Origin: Sphingobium yanoikuyae
GTDB lineage: Bacteria > Pseudomonadota > Alphaproteobacteria > Sphingomonadales > Sphingomonadaceae
NCBI RefSeq assembly: GCF_034424525.1
Contig: NZ_CP139979.1
Location: forward strand, 2,313,501-2,377,500
DNA length: 64,000 nt
Direction: 5' to 3'
The translations under genes and the position numbers were made by a program. Below the pieces are notes generated by a model. That model worked only from the letters and a program-made list of their open reading frames with translations. It had not been told where the DNA came from and made no database searches. Of this stretch, positions 57,165 through 64,000 are shown piece by piece (positions within the stretch are counted from its first letter, which is position 1; each line of letters opens with the position of its first letter).

Positions 57165-58145
57165 TCAGTCGTGAATGAAAATCACCCGGTCGGTGAGACG
57201 GATGGAAGCCAGCTTCAAGGATGCCTGGAGTGTGTCGAGCGCGGCGACGGGATTGTCGGTGCGGAAAATCCCGCTGACGCGCCGGTTGCCCAGATCGGTG
57301 CCGATGATGCCGATATATCCCGGATGATAGCGATTAAGCTCCGCCACCACGGCTCGCAGCGGCTGGTCCACGAAGACAAGCCGTTTGCGGGTCCAGGCGG
57401 AGACCGCATTTGCATCGACCGTGCGAACGGAACCAACGCCGTTCCTGTCATATCTGACGGACTGCCCTTCCTTCACGATCGCGATGGAGGCCCCGGCGCC
57501 CGGCGCTGCCACGCGAACGCTGTGCAGGGTAACGGTAATCTGCGTCCTGTCGGCATGACGATCGACGATGAACCGCGTGCCCAGCGCCGTGGTCGATCCG
57601 CCTTTCGCTTCGACCGAGAATGGGCGCCGGGGATCGCGCGCCACCGAAAAGGCGGCTTCGCCTTTCAGCACATGCACGATCCGGCGATCGGGCTGATAAT
57701 CGATGGATATGGCGCTGTCGGTATTGAGCTGGACCTGCGATCCATCGGCAAGGGTCATGGTGCGCTGTTCGCCCGTCGCCGTCATTGCATCGGACCGCAG
57801 CGCTGTCGGCCAGTCCCCGATCGCGCCCGCGACAAGAAGGGCGACGCTGGCCGCGACGGCCGGCGCAATCCATTTTCTTTTGCCTTCCGGTCGGCCCACC
57901 GGCGGATAACCCGGCAATGGCGGTTCGCTGAGCCTGCGCTGCGTCACTTCCGAACGAATGGCCGGATGCCCCATGAAACGCCACGCCGCACGGGCCTTTT
58001 CAAAGGCCGGCGGGTGACGGGGATCGCTGCCAAGCCATTGTTCCAGGGCCGCAATGCCATCATCGCTCAGGCCGGCATCCTGTTCGATCGCCCAGCGCGT
58101 CGCGGCATCCTCGATCGGATCCGGGGCATCGTCGTCAGCGCTCAT
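57165..58145 (-). CDS. FecR family anti-sigma/signal transducer
   Basis: 326 residues from ATG 58145 (MSADDDAPDP). The cytoplasmic DUF4880 part (IEDAATRWAIEQDAGLSDDG, LEQWLGSDPRHPPAFEKARAAW) binds the sigma factor; a membrane helix is at about 92-112 (IAPAVAASVALLVAGAIG); the periplasmic FecR domain (TLADGSQVQLNTDSAISIDY, GEAAFSVARDPRRPFSVEA, TALGTRFIV) contacts the receptor's STN domain. A DUF4974-like C-terminal part closes the protein. It sits between its sigma gene and the receptor. Confidence 0.93.
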   Translation of the reverse strand: MSADDDAPDPIEDAATRWAIEQDAGLSDDGIAALEQWLGSDPRHPPAFEKARAAWRFMGHPAIRSEVTQRRLSEPPLPGYPPVGRPEGKRKWIAPAVAASVALLVAGAIGDWPTALRSDAMTATGEQRTMTLADGSQVQLNTDSAISIDYQPDRRIVHVLKGEAAFSVARDPRRPFSVEAKGGSTTALGTRFIVDRHADRTQITVTLHSVRVAAPGAGASIAIVKEGQSVRYDRNGVGSVRTVDANAVSAWTRKRLVFVDQPLRAVVAELNRYHPGYIGIIGTDLGNRRVSGIFRTDNPVAALDTLQASLKLASIRLTDRVIFIHD

Positions 58146-58253
58146 AGTGCATTCCGATCGCTTCTCCCGCCTCAACCATGGAATTTTCACACTCTCCATA
58201 ATCATTGACGTTCGAAAGCGGCATCCGGACACTCCGCAAGCCAACAAATCGCA

Positions 58254-58784
58254 TCATTCACTTTCCCCTAGTCGGGTCATGCAATGTCGCAAGGCCTGCT
58301 GGAGATGTCGGACGACCATGCTGCGGGAAATCCCGATCCGATGCGCGATGTCGTCCAGAGTAAGCTCGTCAAATTTGCGCAGGATGAAGATTTCTCTGGT
58401 TCGCGCGGGAAGTTCGTCGATGGCGGTCATCGTCACGGCCAGACGCTGGCGATCGGACAGTTCGGTATCGGCTCCAACCATGTCGGCCGGGATTTCCTCG
58501 GGGAGCGTATCGGCGGCGTGGAACAGGGCAGCATATCTGCCGTCCGCCCTGATGCGATCCTTCGCCAGATTGGCTGCCAGCCTGAACAGATAGGCCCGCT
58601 TGTTCAGGATTGGCGGATCATCCTCGATACGCTGCACCCTGAACCAGAGACTTTGCGTGACGTCCTCCGCTGCCGGCCGATCGCGCAATATGCTTTCGAC
58701 AAGTCGCAGGAGCGACGTGCGCTCTTGCAGGAGCAGGCGCGTAAGGGCTGCGGCGTTGTTGAGCATCGCTATCTGCCGACCCAT
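58254..58784 (-). CDS. ECF sigma factor, FecI-like
   Basis: About 176 residues; starts at 58784 (MGRQIAML) or 58766 (MLNNAAAL) are both possible, and the Fur-like box at 58793-58809 argues against upstream starts. Region 2 shows LLRLVESILRDRPAAEDVTQSLWFRV and RAYLFRLAANLAKDRIRADGR; region 4 shows AIDELPARTREIFILRKFDELTLDDIAHRIGISRSMVVRHLQQAL. It is expected to transcribe the receptor when freed by FecR, which lies 108 bases downstream. Confidence 0.9.
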   Translation of the reverse strand: MGRQIAMLNNAAALTRLLLQERTSLLRLVESILRDRPAAEDVTQSLWFRVQRIEDDPPILNKRAYLFRLAANLAKDRIRADGRYAALFHAADTLPEEIPADMVGADTELSDRQRLAVTMTAIDELPARTREIFILRKFDELTLDDIAHRIGISRSMVVRHLQQALRHCMTRLGESE

Positions 58785-58792
58785 TACGCACA

Positions 58793-58809
58793 TTGATAAT
58801 CGTTCGCAA
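58793..58809. promoter_or_regulatory. Fur-like box upstream of the first fecI-like gene
   Basis: TTGATAATCGTTCGCAA matches the classical half TGATAATCATTATCA at 12 of 15 positions and is 15/17 identical to the box at 58975-58991. It sits just before the sigma gene on the minus strand, where bound Fur would block transcription in iron-replete cells. Confidence 0.55.
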
Positions 58810-58974
58810 CAACTCATGTGCCGCTCGTGCATGACTGTTATCGGGGCGGTGTGTTCAATCACATACCGCGCTGTTCCTTGCTTTTGGCTGATGGACAGGG
58901 ACAGTGGTTGGCAACGACCCGACGTCCGCTGCAGGATGGATTGCAGCGGTCAGGCTCTTCCTCTATGCGCCTTT

Positions 58975-58991
58975 TTGAGAATCGATCGCAA
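58975..58991. promoter_or_regulatory. Fur-like box upstream of the second fecI-like gene
   Basis: TTGAGAATCGATCGCAA, 15/17 identical to the box at 58793-58809, lies 50 bases before the TTG start of the divergent sigma gene. Confidence 0.55.
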
Positions 58992-59040
58992 ATGCTCTTC
59001 GCCGGACGGGCCTTGCGCATGTTCGCAGGAGCCGCGGGCG

Positions 59041-59547
59041 TTGAAACAAGCGACTATAGCAGCGCGATTATATGCGGCGCAGCGCCCGGCGCTGGTTGAC
59101 TATGCCGCCAGCATCCTCGGTGATCGGGCCAAGGCCGAAGATATCGTACAGGATGCCTGGATATCGTTCGCATCGATCGAAGACCAGAATGGGATCCAGA
59201 ATCCCGAACGCTTCCTGCGGCGGATGATCCGCAACCTGGCGATCGACGCCCTGCGCCGGACAAGGCGCTATGATCGGATCGCAGGCGGCGATATGGAAGA
59301 GGCCGAACGCACAGTGCAGGACAATGCGCCAGGAACGGAGCAGGCCCTTATCGCCCGTCAGGAACTGGCTCGGGTGCAGAGGGCTTTGGCGCGCCTCCCC
59401 GAACGCCAGCGGCTGGCCATAGAGATGCACCGCATCGGGCGCTACAAGCTGCGGGAGATTGCGGAGCGGCTGGGCGTGTCCATTCCCTTTGTCCATGGCC
59501 TGATCGTGAAGGGGCTGGCGGCTTGTGACGACTATCGCGATGAGTGA
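59041..59547 (+). CDS. ECF sigma factor, FecI-like (second)
   Basis: 168 residues from TTG 59041, with AGGAG upstream; no in-frame ATG fits. Region 2: YAAQRPALVDYAASILGDRAKAEDIVQDAWISF and NPERFLRRMIRNLAIDALRRTRR. Region 4: ALARLPERQRLAIEMHRIGRYKLREIAERLGVSIPFVHGLIVKGL. It is followed by its own FecR and receptor, mirroring the divergent set. The upstream frame stays open but has no protein-like features. Confidence 0.87.
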   Translation: MKQATIAARLYAAQRPALVDYAASILGDRAKAEDIVQDAWISFASIEDQNGIQNPERFLRRMIRNLAIDALRRTRRYDRIAGGDMEEAERTVQDNAPGTEQALIARQELARVQRALARLPERQRLAIEMHRIGRYKLREIAERLGVSIPFVHGLIVKGLAACDDYRDE

Positions 59548-59676
59548 ACGGCCCATGCACCTTTTCCTCCCCCCGCTTAAATTCCGCGCGGCCCGATCGT
59601 CTGTGGTCCTGTGGAGGAGCGCCATGCCCAGTCGTCCGATTTTTCGGGCGTGCCGGATTGGCGATGGAGGTGGTCT

Positions 59677-60654
59677 GTGACGGAAGAAAGCTTGCGCCTT
59701 GCAGCCGCCGACTGGCTCGTCCGCCTGCAGGAGCGCCCCGACGACGCAGCATTGAAGGATGCCTTCGACGACTGGCTGGATGCCGATGCCCGTCATGTCA
59801 TCGCCTGGGCCAGGATGGCGGAAACGGCCGATGCCATCGCCGATGGCGAACCGGCGTTTCGGGACAGGTGGGACGCGGCTCCCGGCGCCATTCTGCCATC
59901 GCTTCCGGCGCCCGCGCCCCGCCATGCGGGGTGGCGGTTCCATGGCCGGCGCAGATTGACCATCGCGGCTGTGGCGGCAGTCTGCGTGGGCGTCCTGGCT
60001 GGGCCATCGTTGCTGCTGCACCTGCGCGCCGATCATCGCACCGGCGCGGGCGAAACCCTTATGGTGGCGATGGACGACGGCAGCCACATCCGGCTGGGCC
60101 CGGACAGCGCCATCGCGGCATCCTTCGACAAGGGGCATCGCGACATCCGCCTCCTGTCCGGGCAGGCATGGTTTGAGGTCCGACCGGACAAGGCCCGGCC
60201 TTTCCGGGTCATGGCGGGCCATGTCACCACTAGCGTGCTGGGTACCGGCTTCGACGTGCGGATGATCGGCACGACGACGTCGGTGGCGGTACGTCACGGT
60301 CGCGTGCGGGTGGAGGCCCGGGGCACGCCGGCGCGGGAACTGACGGCCGGCCAATGGGCCATGGCCACCGCCGACACTGCGCTGAAAACCGGGACCGAAC
60401 AGCCCGACCTTATCGGCGCCTGGCAGAGCGGCGACATTCTGGCCCGCAGACTGACCATAGCCGCCGCGATCGACGAACTGCGCCCATGGTTTGGCGGCCA
60501 TATCATCGTCACCGACGCCAGCCTTGCAGCCCGCCCGATCAGCGGCATCTATCATGCCAATGATCCGGCGAAGGCGCTGGAAACCATGGTCTATCCCTAT
60601 GGCGGGCGCGTCACGCGGATCACGCCATGGCTGCTGATCGTTTCCGGTCGCTGA
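59677..60654 (+). CDS. FecR family anti-sigma/signal transducer (second)
   Basis: 325 residues from GTG 59677, with GGAGG eight bases upstream. Sigma-binding DUF4880 start (LRLAAADWLVRLQERPDDAA, DDWLDADARHVIAWARMAETAD), membrane helix about 97-117 (LTIAAVAAVCVGVLAGPSLLL), then the periplasmic FecR domain (VAMDDGSHIRLGPDSAIAASF, LLSGQAWFEVRPDKARPF, SVLGTGFDV) and a C-terminal STN-like stretch (ISGIYHANDPAKALETMV). It is placed between its sigma and receptor genes. Confidence 0.92.
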   Translation: MTEESLRLAAADWLVRLQERPDDAALKDAFDDWLDADARHVIAWARMAETADAIADGEPAFRDRWDAAPGAILPSLPAPAPRHAGWRFHGRRRLTIAAVAAVCVGVLAGPSLLLHLRADHRTGAGETLMVAMDDGSHIRLGPDSAIAASFDKGHRDIRLLSGQAWFEVRPDKARPFRVMAGHVTTSVLGTGFDVRMIGTTTSVAVRHGRVRVEARGTPARELTAGQWAMATADTALKTGTEQPDLIGAWQSGDILARRLTIAAAIDELRPWFGGHIIVTDASLAARPISGIYHANDPAKALETMVYPYGGRVTRITPWLLIVSGR

Positions 60655-60789
60655 CTGCACGGAAAAGATTTTCGACGGAAAATTACGGTCGCTGGTTAAA
60701 AGCTCCATCGCTCAGGCGTCCAGCGAGGGAGAGGAGTTCTTGCGAGGCAATAGCATGTCCGCAACCTCCTCGTGCAGTTGGAGGCAGAA

Positions 60790-63306
60790 TTGACGGACGT
60801 TAGCATATTGGGGCAAAATTTCGGGCGCGCGCTGGCCATCGGCCTGCTCGCATCAACGGTGACGGGGGCAGCGCTGCTGTCGCCCGCCATGGCGCAAACA
60901 TCGCCCAACAGCGCGCAGCGCCGCATCAATGTGCCCGCGCAGCCATTGACCGATGCCGTCATCCTGTTCGGCCGCCAGTCCGGGGTGGAGGTGACGGCTG
61001 GATCCGATCTGCTGAACGGCAAGATCAGCAGCGCAGTTGCCGGTAGTTTCGCCCCGGCCGAGGCGCTGAGCCGCCTGCTGAGCGGCACCGGCCTGACCTT
61101 TCGCTTCATCGGCCCCAAATCGGTCGAACTGCACCCCGCTCCGCAGGCTGCCAATGGCACCGTGCAGCTTGGTCCGGTGCGGGTCGAAGGCACGGATAGC
61201 GGCAGCGGTTCGGGCAGCTTCGCCGGCATCACCAGCGATCCGGTCGCGACTGAAGCCAGCGGTTCCTACACCATTCCCGCGATGAGCACGGCCACGAAGC
61301 TGTTGCTATCCCCGCGTGAAACGCCCCAGTCGCTGACGGTCGTCACCCGCCAGCGGATAGAGGATCAGGGCCTTGCCACGTTGAGCGACGTGGTGCGCGC
61401 CACGCCCGGCCTCTATCTCACCAAATGGGGCGGCGAGCGCTATCGCTTCAATGCCCGCATGTTCCAGCTCGACAACCTGATGATCGATGGCATGCCGGTG
61501 CAATATGAGGAGGCGGCGCTCTCCACCGGCATTCTCGACATGTATGACCGGGTGGAGGTCGTGCGCGGCGCGGCGGGACTGATGGAGGGGGCTGGCACAC
61601 CCGCCGGATCGATCAACCTGGTCCGAAAGCGCCCCACGCGGGAGACGCAGGCGATCTTCACGCTCAGTGCAGGCAGCTGGAACAATTTTCTGGGCACGAT
61701 GGATGTGGGCGGCGCCGTCAACAGCGCAGGCACGCTGCGCACCCGTGCCGTGGTAACGTATCAGGACAAGGACAGCTTCATCGACGATTACCATAATCAG
61801 CGCATGTCGCTTTATGGCATAGTCGAGGCGGATCTGGGTTCTTCTACCCTGCTGACCGTGGGCGCCAGCTACAGCAATGAGGATAATCCCGGCGTCGACT
61901 GGAATGGCCTTGGCACGGCCGCAGACGGCAGTTTTCTGGACATAGCCCGCTCCACCCGCATGAGCCCCAGCTGGTCCTATTGGGACAAGAAGAGCGCGAC
62001 CTATTTCGCCAATCTGGACCATGAATTCGGCAATGGCTGGAAGGCACGGCTGGCCGCCACCGCAATCCAGAGCGAGATGTCGATGATCGGCACCTTCCTG
62101 TCCTATGCCACCTCCACGGCCGGTGAAACGCGCTTCAATCTGGGCGGCGCGGCGCTGGCCTATCATTATGATCGCGACCAGTTGAGCCTCGATGGCTATG
62201 CCTCCGGTCCGTTGACCCTGTTCGGCCAGACCCATGAACTGGTCGTCGGCGGCAGCTATCGCAAGGCGACATGGGACGATATCGGCGCACCCACCGATTT
62301 TACCGCCGTCAGCTTCGACCCGCTGGACTGGGACCCGCGTTCCGTGCCCACGCCCACCATCACCGGCGACTGGACCATGTATCTGCGTGATCAGAAGCGC
62401 GAGCAGATCGGCGTCTACTCCACCGCCCGGTTGACAGTGGCCGAACCCTTGACGCTGGTGCTGGGCGGGCGTTTCGACTGGTTCAAGCAGGAACTGGCGA
62501 ATGGCTGGGCCGGCGCCATCTACAGCACCGCCGATTACGAGGTGAAGGGCCAGTTCACGCCCTATGTCGGCATGGTCTATGATTTCCACCGCAACCACTC
62601 GCTCTATGCCAGCTGGACGCGGATCTTCAATCCGCAGAACAACCTGACCCGGAATGGCGCGATCATCGCTCCGCAGGAGGGCGCGAATTACGAAGTGGGC
62701 GTCAAGGGCAGCTATTGGGATGGCCGCCTCAACACCAGCCTGGCGCTGTTCCAGATCGAACTGACCAACCTGCCCATGGCACTGCTCGCCTCGGAATGCG
62801 CTGCCGGCCTCACCGCCTGCTACGCCCCCTCCGGCAAGGTCCGCAGCCGCGGCGTGGAGTTTGAAGTGTCGGGCGAACTTGCCAAGGGCTGGCAGCTTTC
62901 GGGCGGCTATACCTATAACAGTGCAAAACATCTGAGCAGTTCGAGCTATAATCCGACCGGTATCTATACCGATGGTACGCGCTACGGCACGAACCTGCCG
63001 CGTGGGCTGTTCAAGCTTTCGACGACCTATAGTCTGCCTGGTGCTTTCGACCGCTGGACGCTGGGCGGCACGTTGCAGGCGCAGAGCAAGATTTACAGCG
63101 CGCCCTATGGCGGCCTCGTCCAGCAAGACGGTTACGCGCTGCTCGACCTGTCGATCAAATATGCCGCATCCAGCCGGGCGACGGTGACGGTCAATGTGAA
63201 CAATGTTTTCGACAAATATTATTATGAGAATGTCGGGGCACCTACCGGTTCCAACTTCATCGGGGCACCACGCAACGTCCTGGCGACGCTGCGCTACAAG
63301 ATCTGA
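60790..63306 (+). CDS. TonB-dependent siderophore receptor with STN domain (second)
   Basis: 838 residues from TTG 60790, six bases after GGAGG; GTG 60772 is the alternative. Signal peptide ends SPAMAQT. STN domain about 42-95 (INVPAQPLTDAVILFGRQSGV, FAPAEALSRLLSGTGL), linker VQLGPVRVEG identical to that of the other receptor, plug about 170-275 (RETPQSLTVVTRQRIEDQG, VEVVRGAAGLMEGAGTPAG, INLVRKRP), and a barrel to RYKI. The ligand is probably a different ferric siderophore from that of the divergent receptor, as the barrels differ. Confidence 0.94.
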   Translation: MTDVSILGQNFGRALAIGLLASTVTGAALLSPAMAQTSPNSAQRRINVPAQPLTDAVILFGRQSGVEVTAGSDLLNGKISSAVAGSFAPAEALSRLLSGTGLTFRFIGPKSVELHPAPQAANGTVQLGPVRVEGTDSGSGSGSFAGITSDPVATEASGSYTIPAMSTATKLLLSPRETPQSLTVVTRQRIEDQGLATLSDVVRATPGLYLTKWGGERYRFNARMFQLDNLMIDGMPVQYEEAALSTGILDMYDRVEVVRGAAGLMEGAGTPAGSINLVRKRPTRETQAIFTLSAGSWNNFLGTMDVGGAVNSAGTLRTRAVVTYQDKDSFIDDYHNQRMSLYGIVEADLGSSTLLTVGASYSNEDNPGVDWNGLGTAADGSFLDIARSTRMSPSWSYWDKKSATYFANLDHEFGNGWKARLAATAIQSEMSMIGTFLSYATSTAGETRFNLGGAALAYHYDRDQLSLDGYASGPLTLFGQTHELVVGGSYRKATWDDIGAPTDFTAVSFDPLDWDPRSVPTPTITGDWTMYLRDQKREQIGVYSTARLTVAEPLTLVLGGRFDWFKQELANGWAGAIYSTADYEVKGQFTPYVGMVYDFHRNHSLYASWTRIFNPQNNLTRNGAIIAPQEGANYEVGVKGSYWDGRLNTSLALFQIELTNLPMALLASECAAGLTACYAPSGKVRSRGVEFEVSGELAKGWQLSGGYTYNSAKHLSSSSYNPTGIYTDGTRYGTNLPRGLFKLSTTYSLPGAFDRWTLGGTLQAQSKIYSAPYGGLVQQDGYALLDLSIKYAASSRATVTVNVNNVFDKYYYENVGAPTGSNFIGAPRNVLATLRYKI

Positions 63307-63312
63307 TCGTCA

Positions 63313-63350
63313 CAGCATGTGGCGCGCTGATGGTGGCGCGCCACATGCTG
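63313..63350 (+). terminator. 15-bp hairpin after the second receptor gene
   Basis: Perfect inverted repeat 63313-63327 / 63336-63350 (starting CAGCATGTGG) with an 8-base loop, six bases after the stop. No T-run follows, so termination would need Rho, or the hairpin protects the mRNA 3' end. Confidence 0.6.
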
Positions 63351-63381
63351 CCGGATCATCTGCTTACAATGGCGGCCATCT

Positions 63382-63570
63382 CTATCGCGAAGGAATGGAA
63401 TAGGGTGGCGTAATGGCCAACAAACTGCGGTCGAGTTGTACGGCACGAGCGTCTGCTTTCTTGAACTTTGCGCCCAGAACCAGACCGAGCAGAATGTCCC
63501 AATGATGGCCAACAAACAGACCGTCGACCCTTGTGTAGCGTGTAGACATGTCGGAAGTTTCGTAGTCCAT
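63382..63570 (-). CDS. Doubtful small ORF, 62 residues
   Basis: Reads MDYETSDMSTRYTRVDGLFV then HHWDILLGLVLGAKFKKADARAV, with one moderately hydrophobic stretch. It starts inside the copy 2 motif. No ribosome site or family is evident. It could be a chance frame in decayed DNA at the island edge. Confidence 0.2.
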   Translation of the reverse strand: MDYETSDMSTRYTRVDGLFVGHHWDILLGLVLGAKFKKADARAVQLDRSLLAITPPYSIPSR

Positions 63571-63583
63571 TTAACTGGTCCAT
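63565..63583 (+). repeat. 19-base motif, copy 2 (GTCCAT direct repeat, period 13)
   Basis: GTCCATTTAACTGGTCCAT, 17/19 identical to 49074-49092 and in the same orientation. The bases after it (GAGGCATCGAAATTGCT) can be aligned loosely with those after copy 1 (GAGCACTCGATTGCT). Confidence 0.65.
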
Positions 63584-63747
63584 GAGGCATCGAAATTGCT
63601 TATTGAACAATCTTATAACATACTGTTAAATATATCTTATCTACAATACCACCTTCCCTCCCGTGGAGGTCACCAGCTTCGATCACATCTGACGAACAAC
63701 CGATATGCCGATGCACTGGCGATCGCATTTCTCTGCGGGCAGCCGCC
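63584..63747. other. AT-rich intergenic tract without genes
   Basis: Noticeably lower GC than the rest of the window, especially 63605-63655, with many TATA and TTAA words. No ORF, tRNA or terminator is seen. It resembles a junction of foreign DNA. Confidence 0.5.
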
Positions 63748-64000
63748 CTACAGCCCAAGTTCGCTTAGTCCCGGATGATCATCAGGCCGGCGTCCCTGCG
63801 TCCAGTGGAATTTCCGGTCGGCTGCGCTGATCGGTGCATCATTGATGCAGGCAAACCGTCGCTGCATCAGGCCACTCTCGTCAAATTCCCAATTCTCGTT
63901 GCCGTAGGAGCGGAACCAGTTGCCGCTGTCGTCATGCCATTCATAGGCGAAGCGCACCGCGATGCGATTGTCGGCAAAGGCCCATAATTCCTTGATCAGC
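63748..64000 (-). CDS. NTF2/SnoaL-like protein (DUF1348 type), 5' end outside the window
   Basis: The last 83 codons are present. They read [20 protein letters not shown], then [23 protein letters not shown] and [15 protein letters not shown], closing [15 protein letters not shown], which is the conserved C-terminus of the DUF1348 group of the nuclear transport factor 2 fold. Members are small alpha-beta barrels of about 150 residues, with unclear function. The frame runs open to the edge, so the gene is cut by the window and not damaged. Confidence 0.85.
   Translation of the reverse strand, partial: LIKELWAFADNRIAVRFAYEWHDDSGNWFRSYGNENWEFDESGLMQRRFACINDAPISAADRKFHWTQGRRPDDHPGLSELGL

Noticed and set aside
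58818..59099. 93-codon ORF between the two sigma genes
   Set aside because: No ribosome site, no domain, and it would overlap both the Fur-like box and the second sigma gene in another frame.
60655..60700. FecI-type promoter (GGAAAA...CGGTC) before the second receptor
   Set aside because: A GGAAAA and a later CGGTC can be seen, but the spacing and absence of the same pair before the other receptor make it too weak to list.

Overview
The window is GC-rich chromosomal DNA from an alphaproteobacterium, most likely a sphingomonad (Sphingobium or Sphingomonas-like). Pointers are GcrA, the split b/b' F0 ATP synthase operon (atpI-B-E-G-F), SapC, the FecI/FecR/STN-type TonB receptors, and frequent ATGA or TGATG stop-start overlaps. 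This assignment is inferred from gene content; there is no 16S gene here.

Layout. 1-1.4 kb: an IS110/IS1111-type insertion sequence whose 3' non-coding arm folds like a bridge RNA. 1.5-4.4 kb: a TauE/SafE permease and an MFS exporter divergent from an AraC-type regulator. 4.4-6.3 kb: a 50-residue membrane ORF, purS-purQ with a strong terminator, and an exported protein of unknown function. 6.3-13.4 kb: an exopolysaccharide module (tyrosine autokinase, Wza-like lipoprotein, wecC, wecB, divergent ugd with a 39-codon ORF overlapping its stop), supplying UDP-ManNAcA and UDP-GlcA precursors and export control. 13.4-24.4 kb: ABC-2 permease, gcrA, M48 protease, an outer-membrane barrel, parE with an overlapping serine hydrolase, and a four-gene coupled operon (threonine dehydratase, metZ, apaG, LysR). 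24.3-36.3 kb: a palindromic repeat pair, a hemerythrin-like protein, leuB, recO, terC, an acyl-CoA/acetate CoA-transferase with divergent LysR, an unusual six-TM chemoreceptor coupled to a small exported protein, uvrC, a zinc alcohol dehydrogenase and a GNAT.

36.3-48.6 kb: the F0 operon, the coupled ydbH-ynbE-ydbL set (envelope phospholipid bridge), radC, a VOC protein, a DEAD-box helicase, a hypothetical exported protein, a GlcD-like flavoprotein and sapC. After sapC lie a highly structured intergenic segment (candidate small RNA) and tRNA-Glu(CTC).

48.9-63.6 kb looks like a decayed integrative island: a broken integrase sits directly behind tRNA-Glu, and a near-identical 19-base motif occurs at both ends. 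Its cargo is iron acquisition: two FecI/FecR/TonB-dependent receptor sets transcribed divergently, each sigma gene having the same Fur-like box upstream, plus a PepSY-DUF3649-DUF3325 operon that ends in its own TonB. The window closes on the 3' part of an NTF2/SnoaL-like (DUF1348-type) gene.

All family assignments come from reading motifs; no database search was run.
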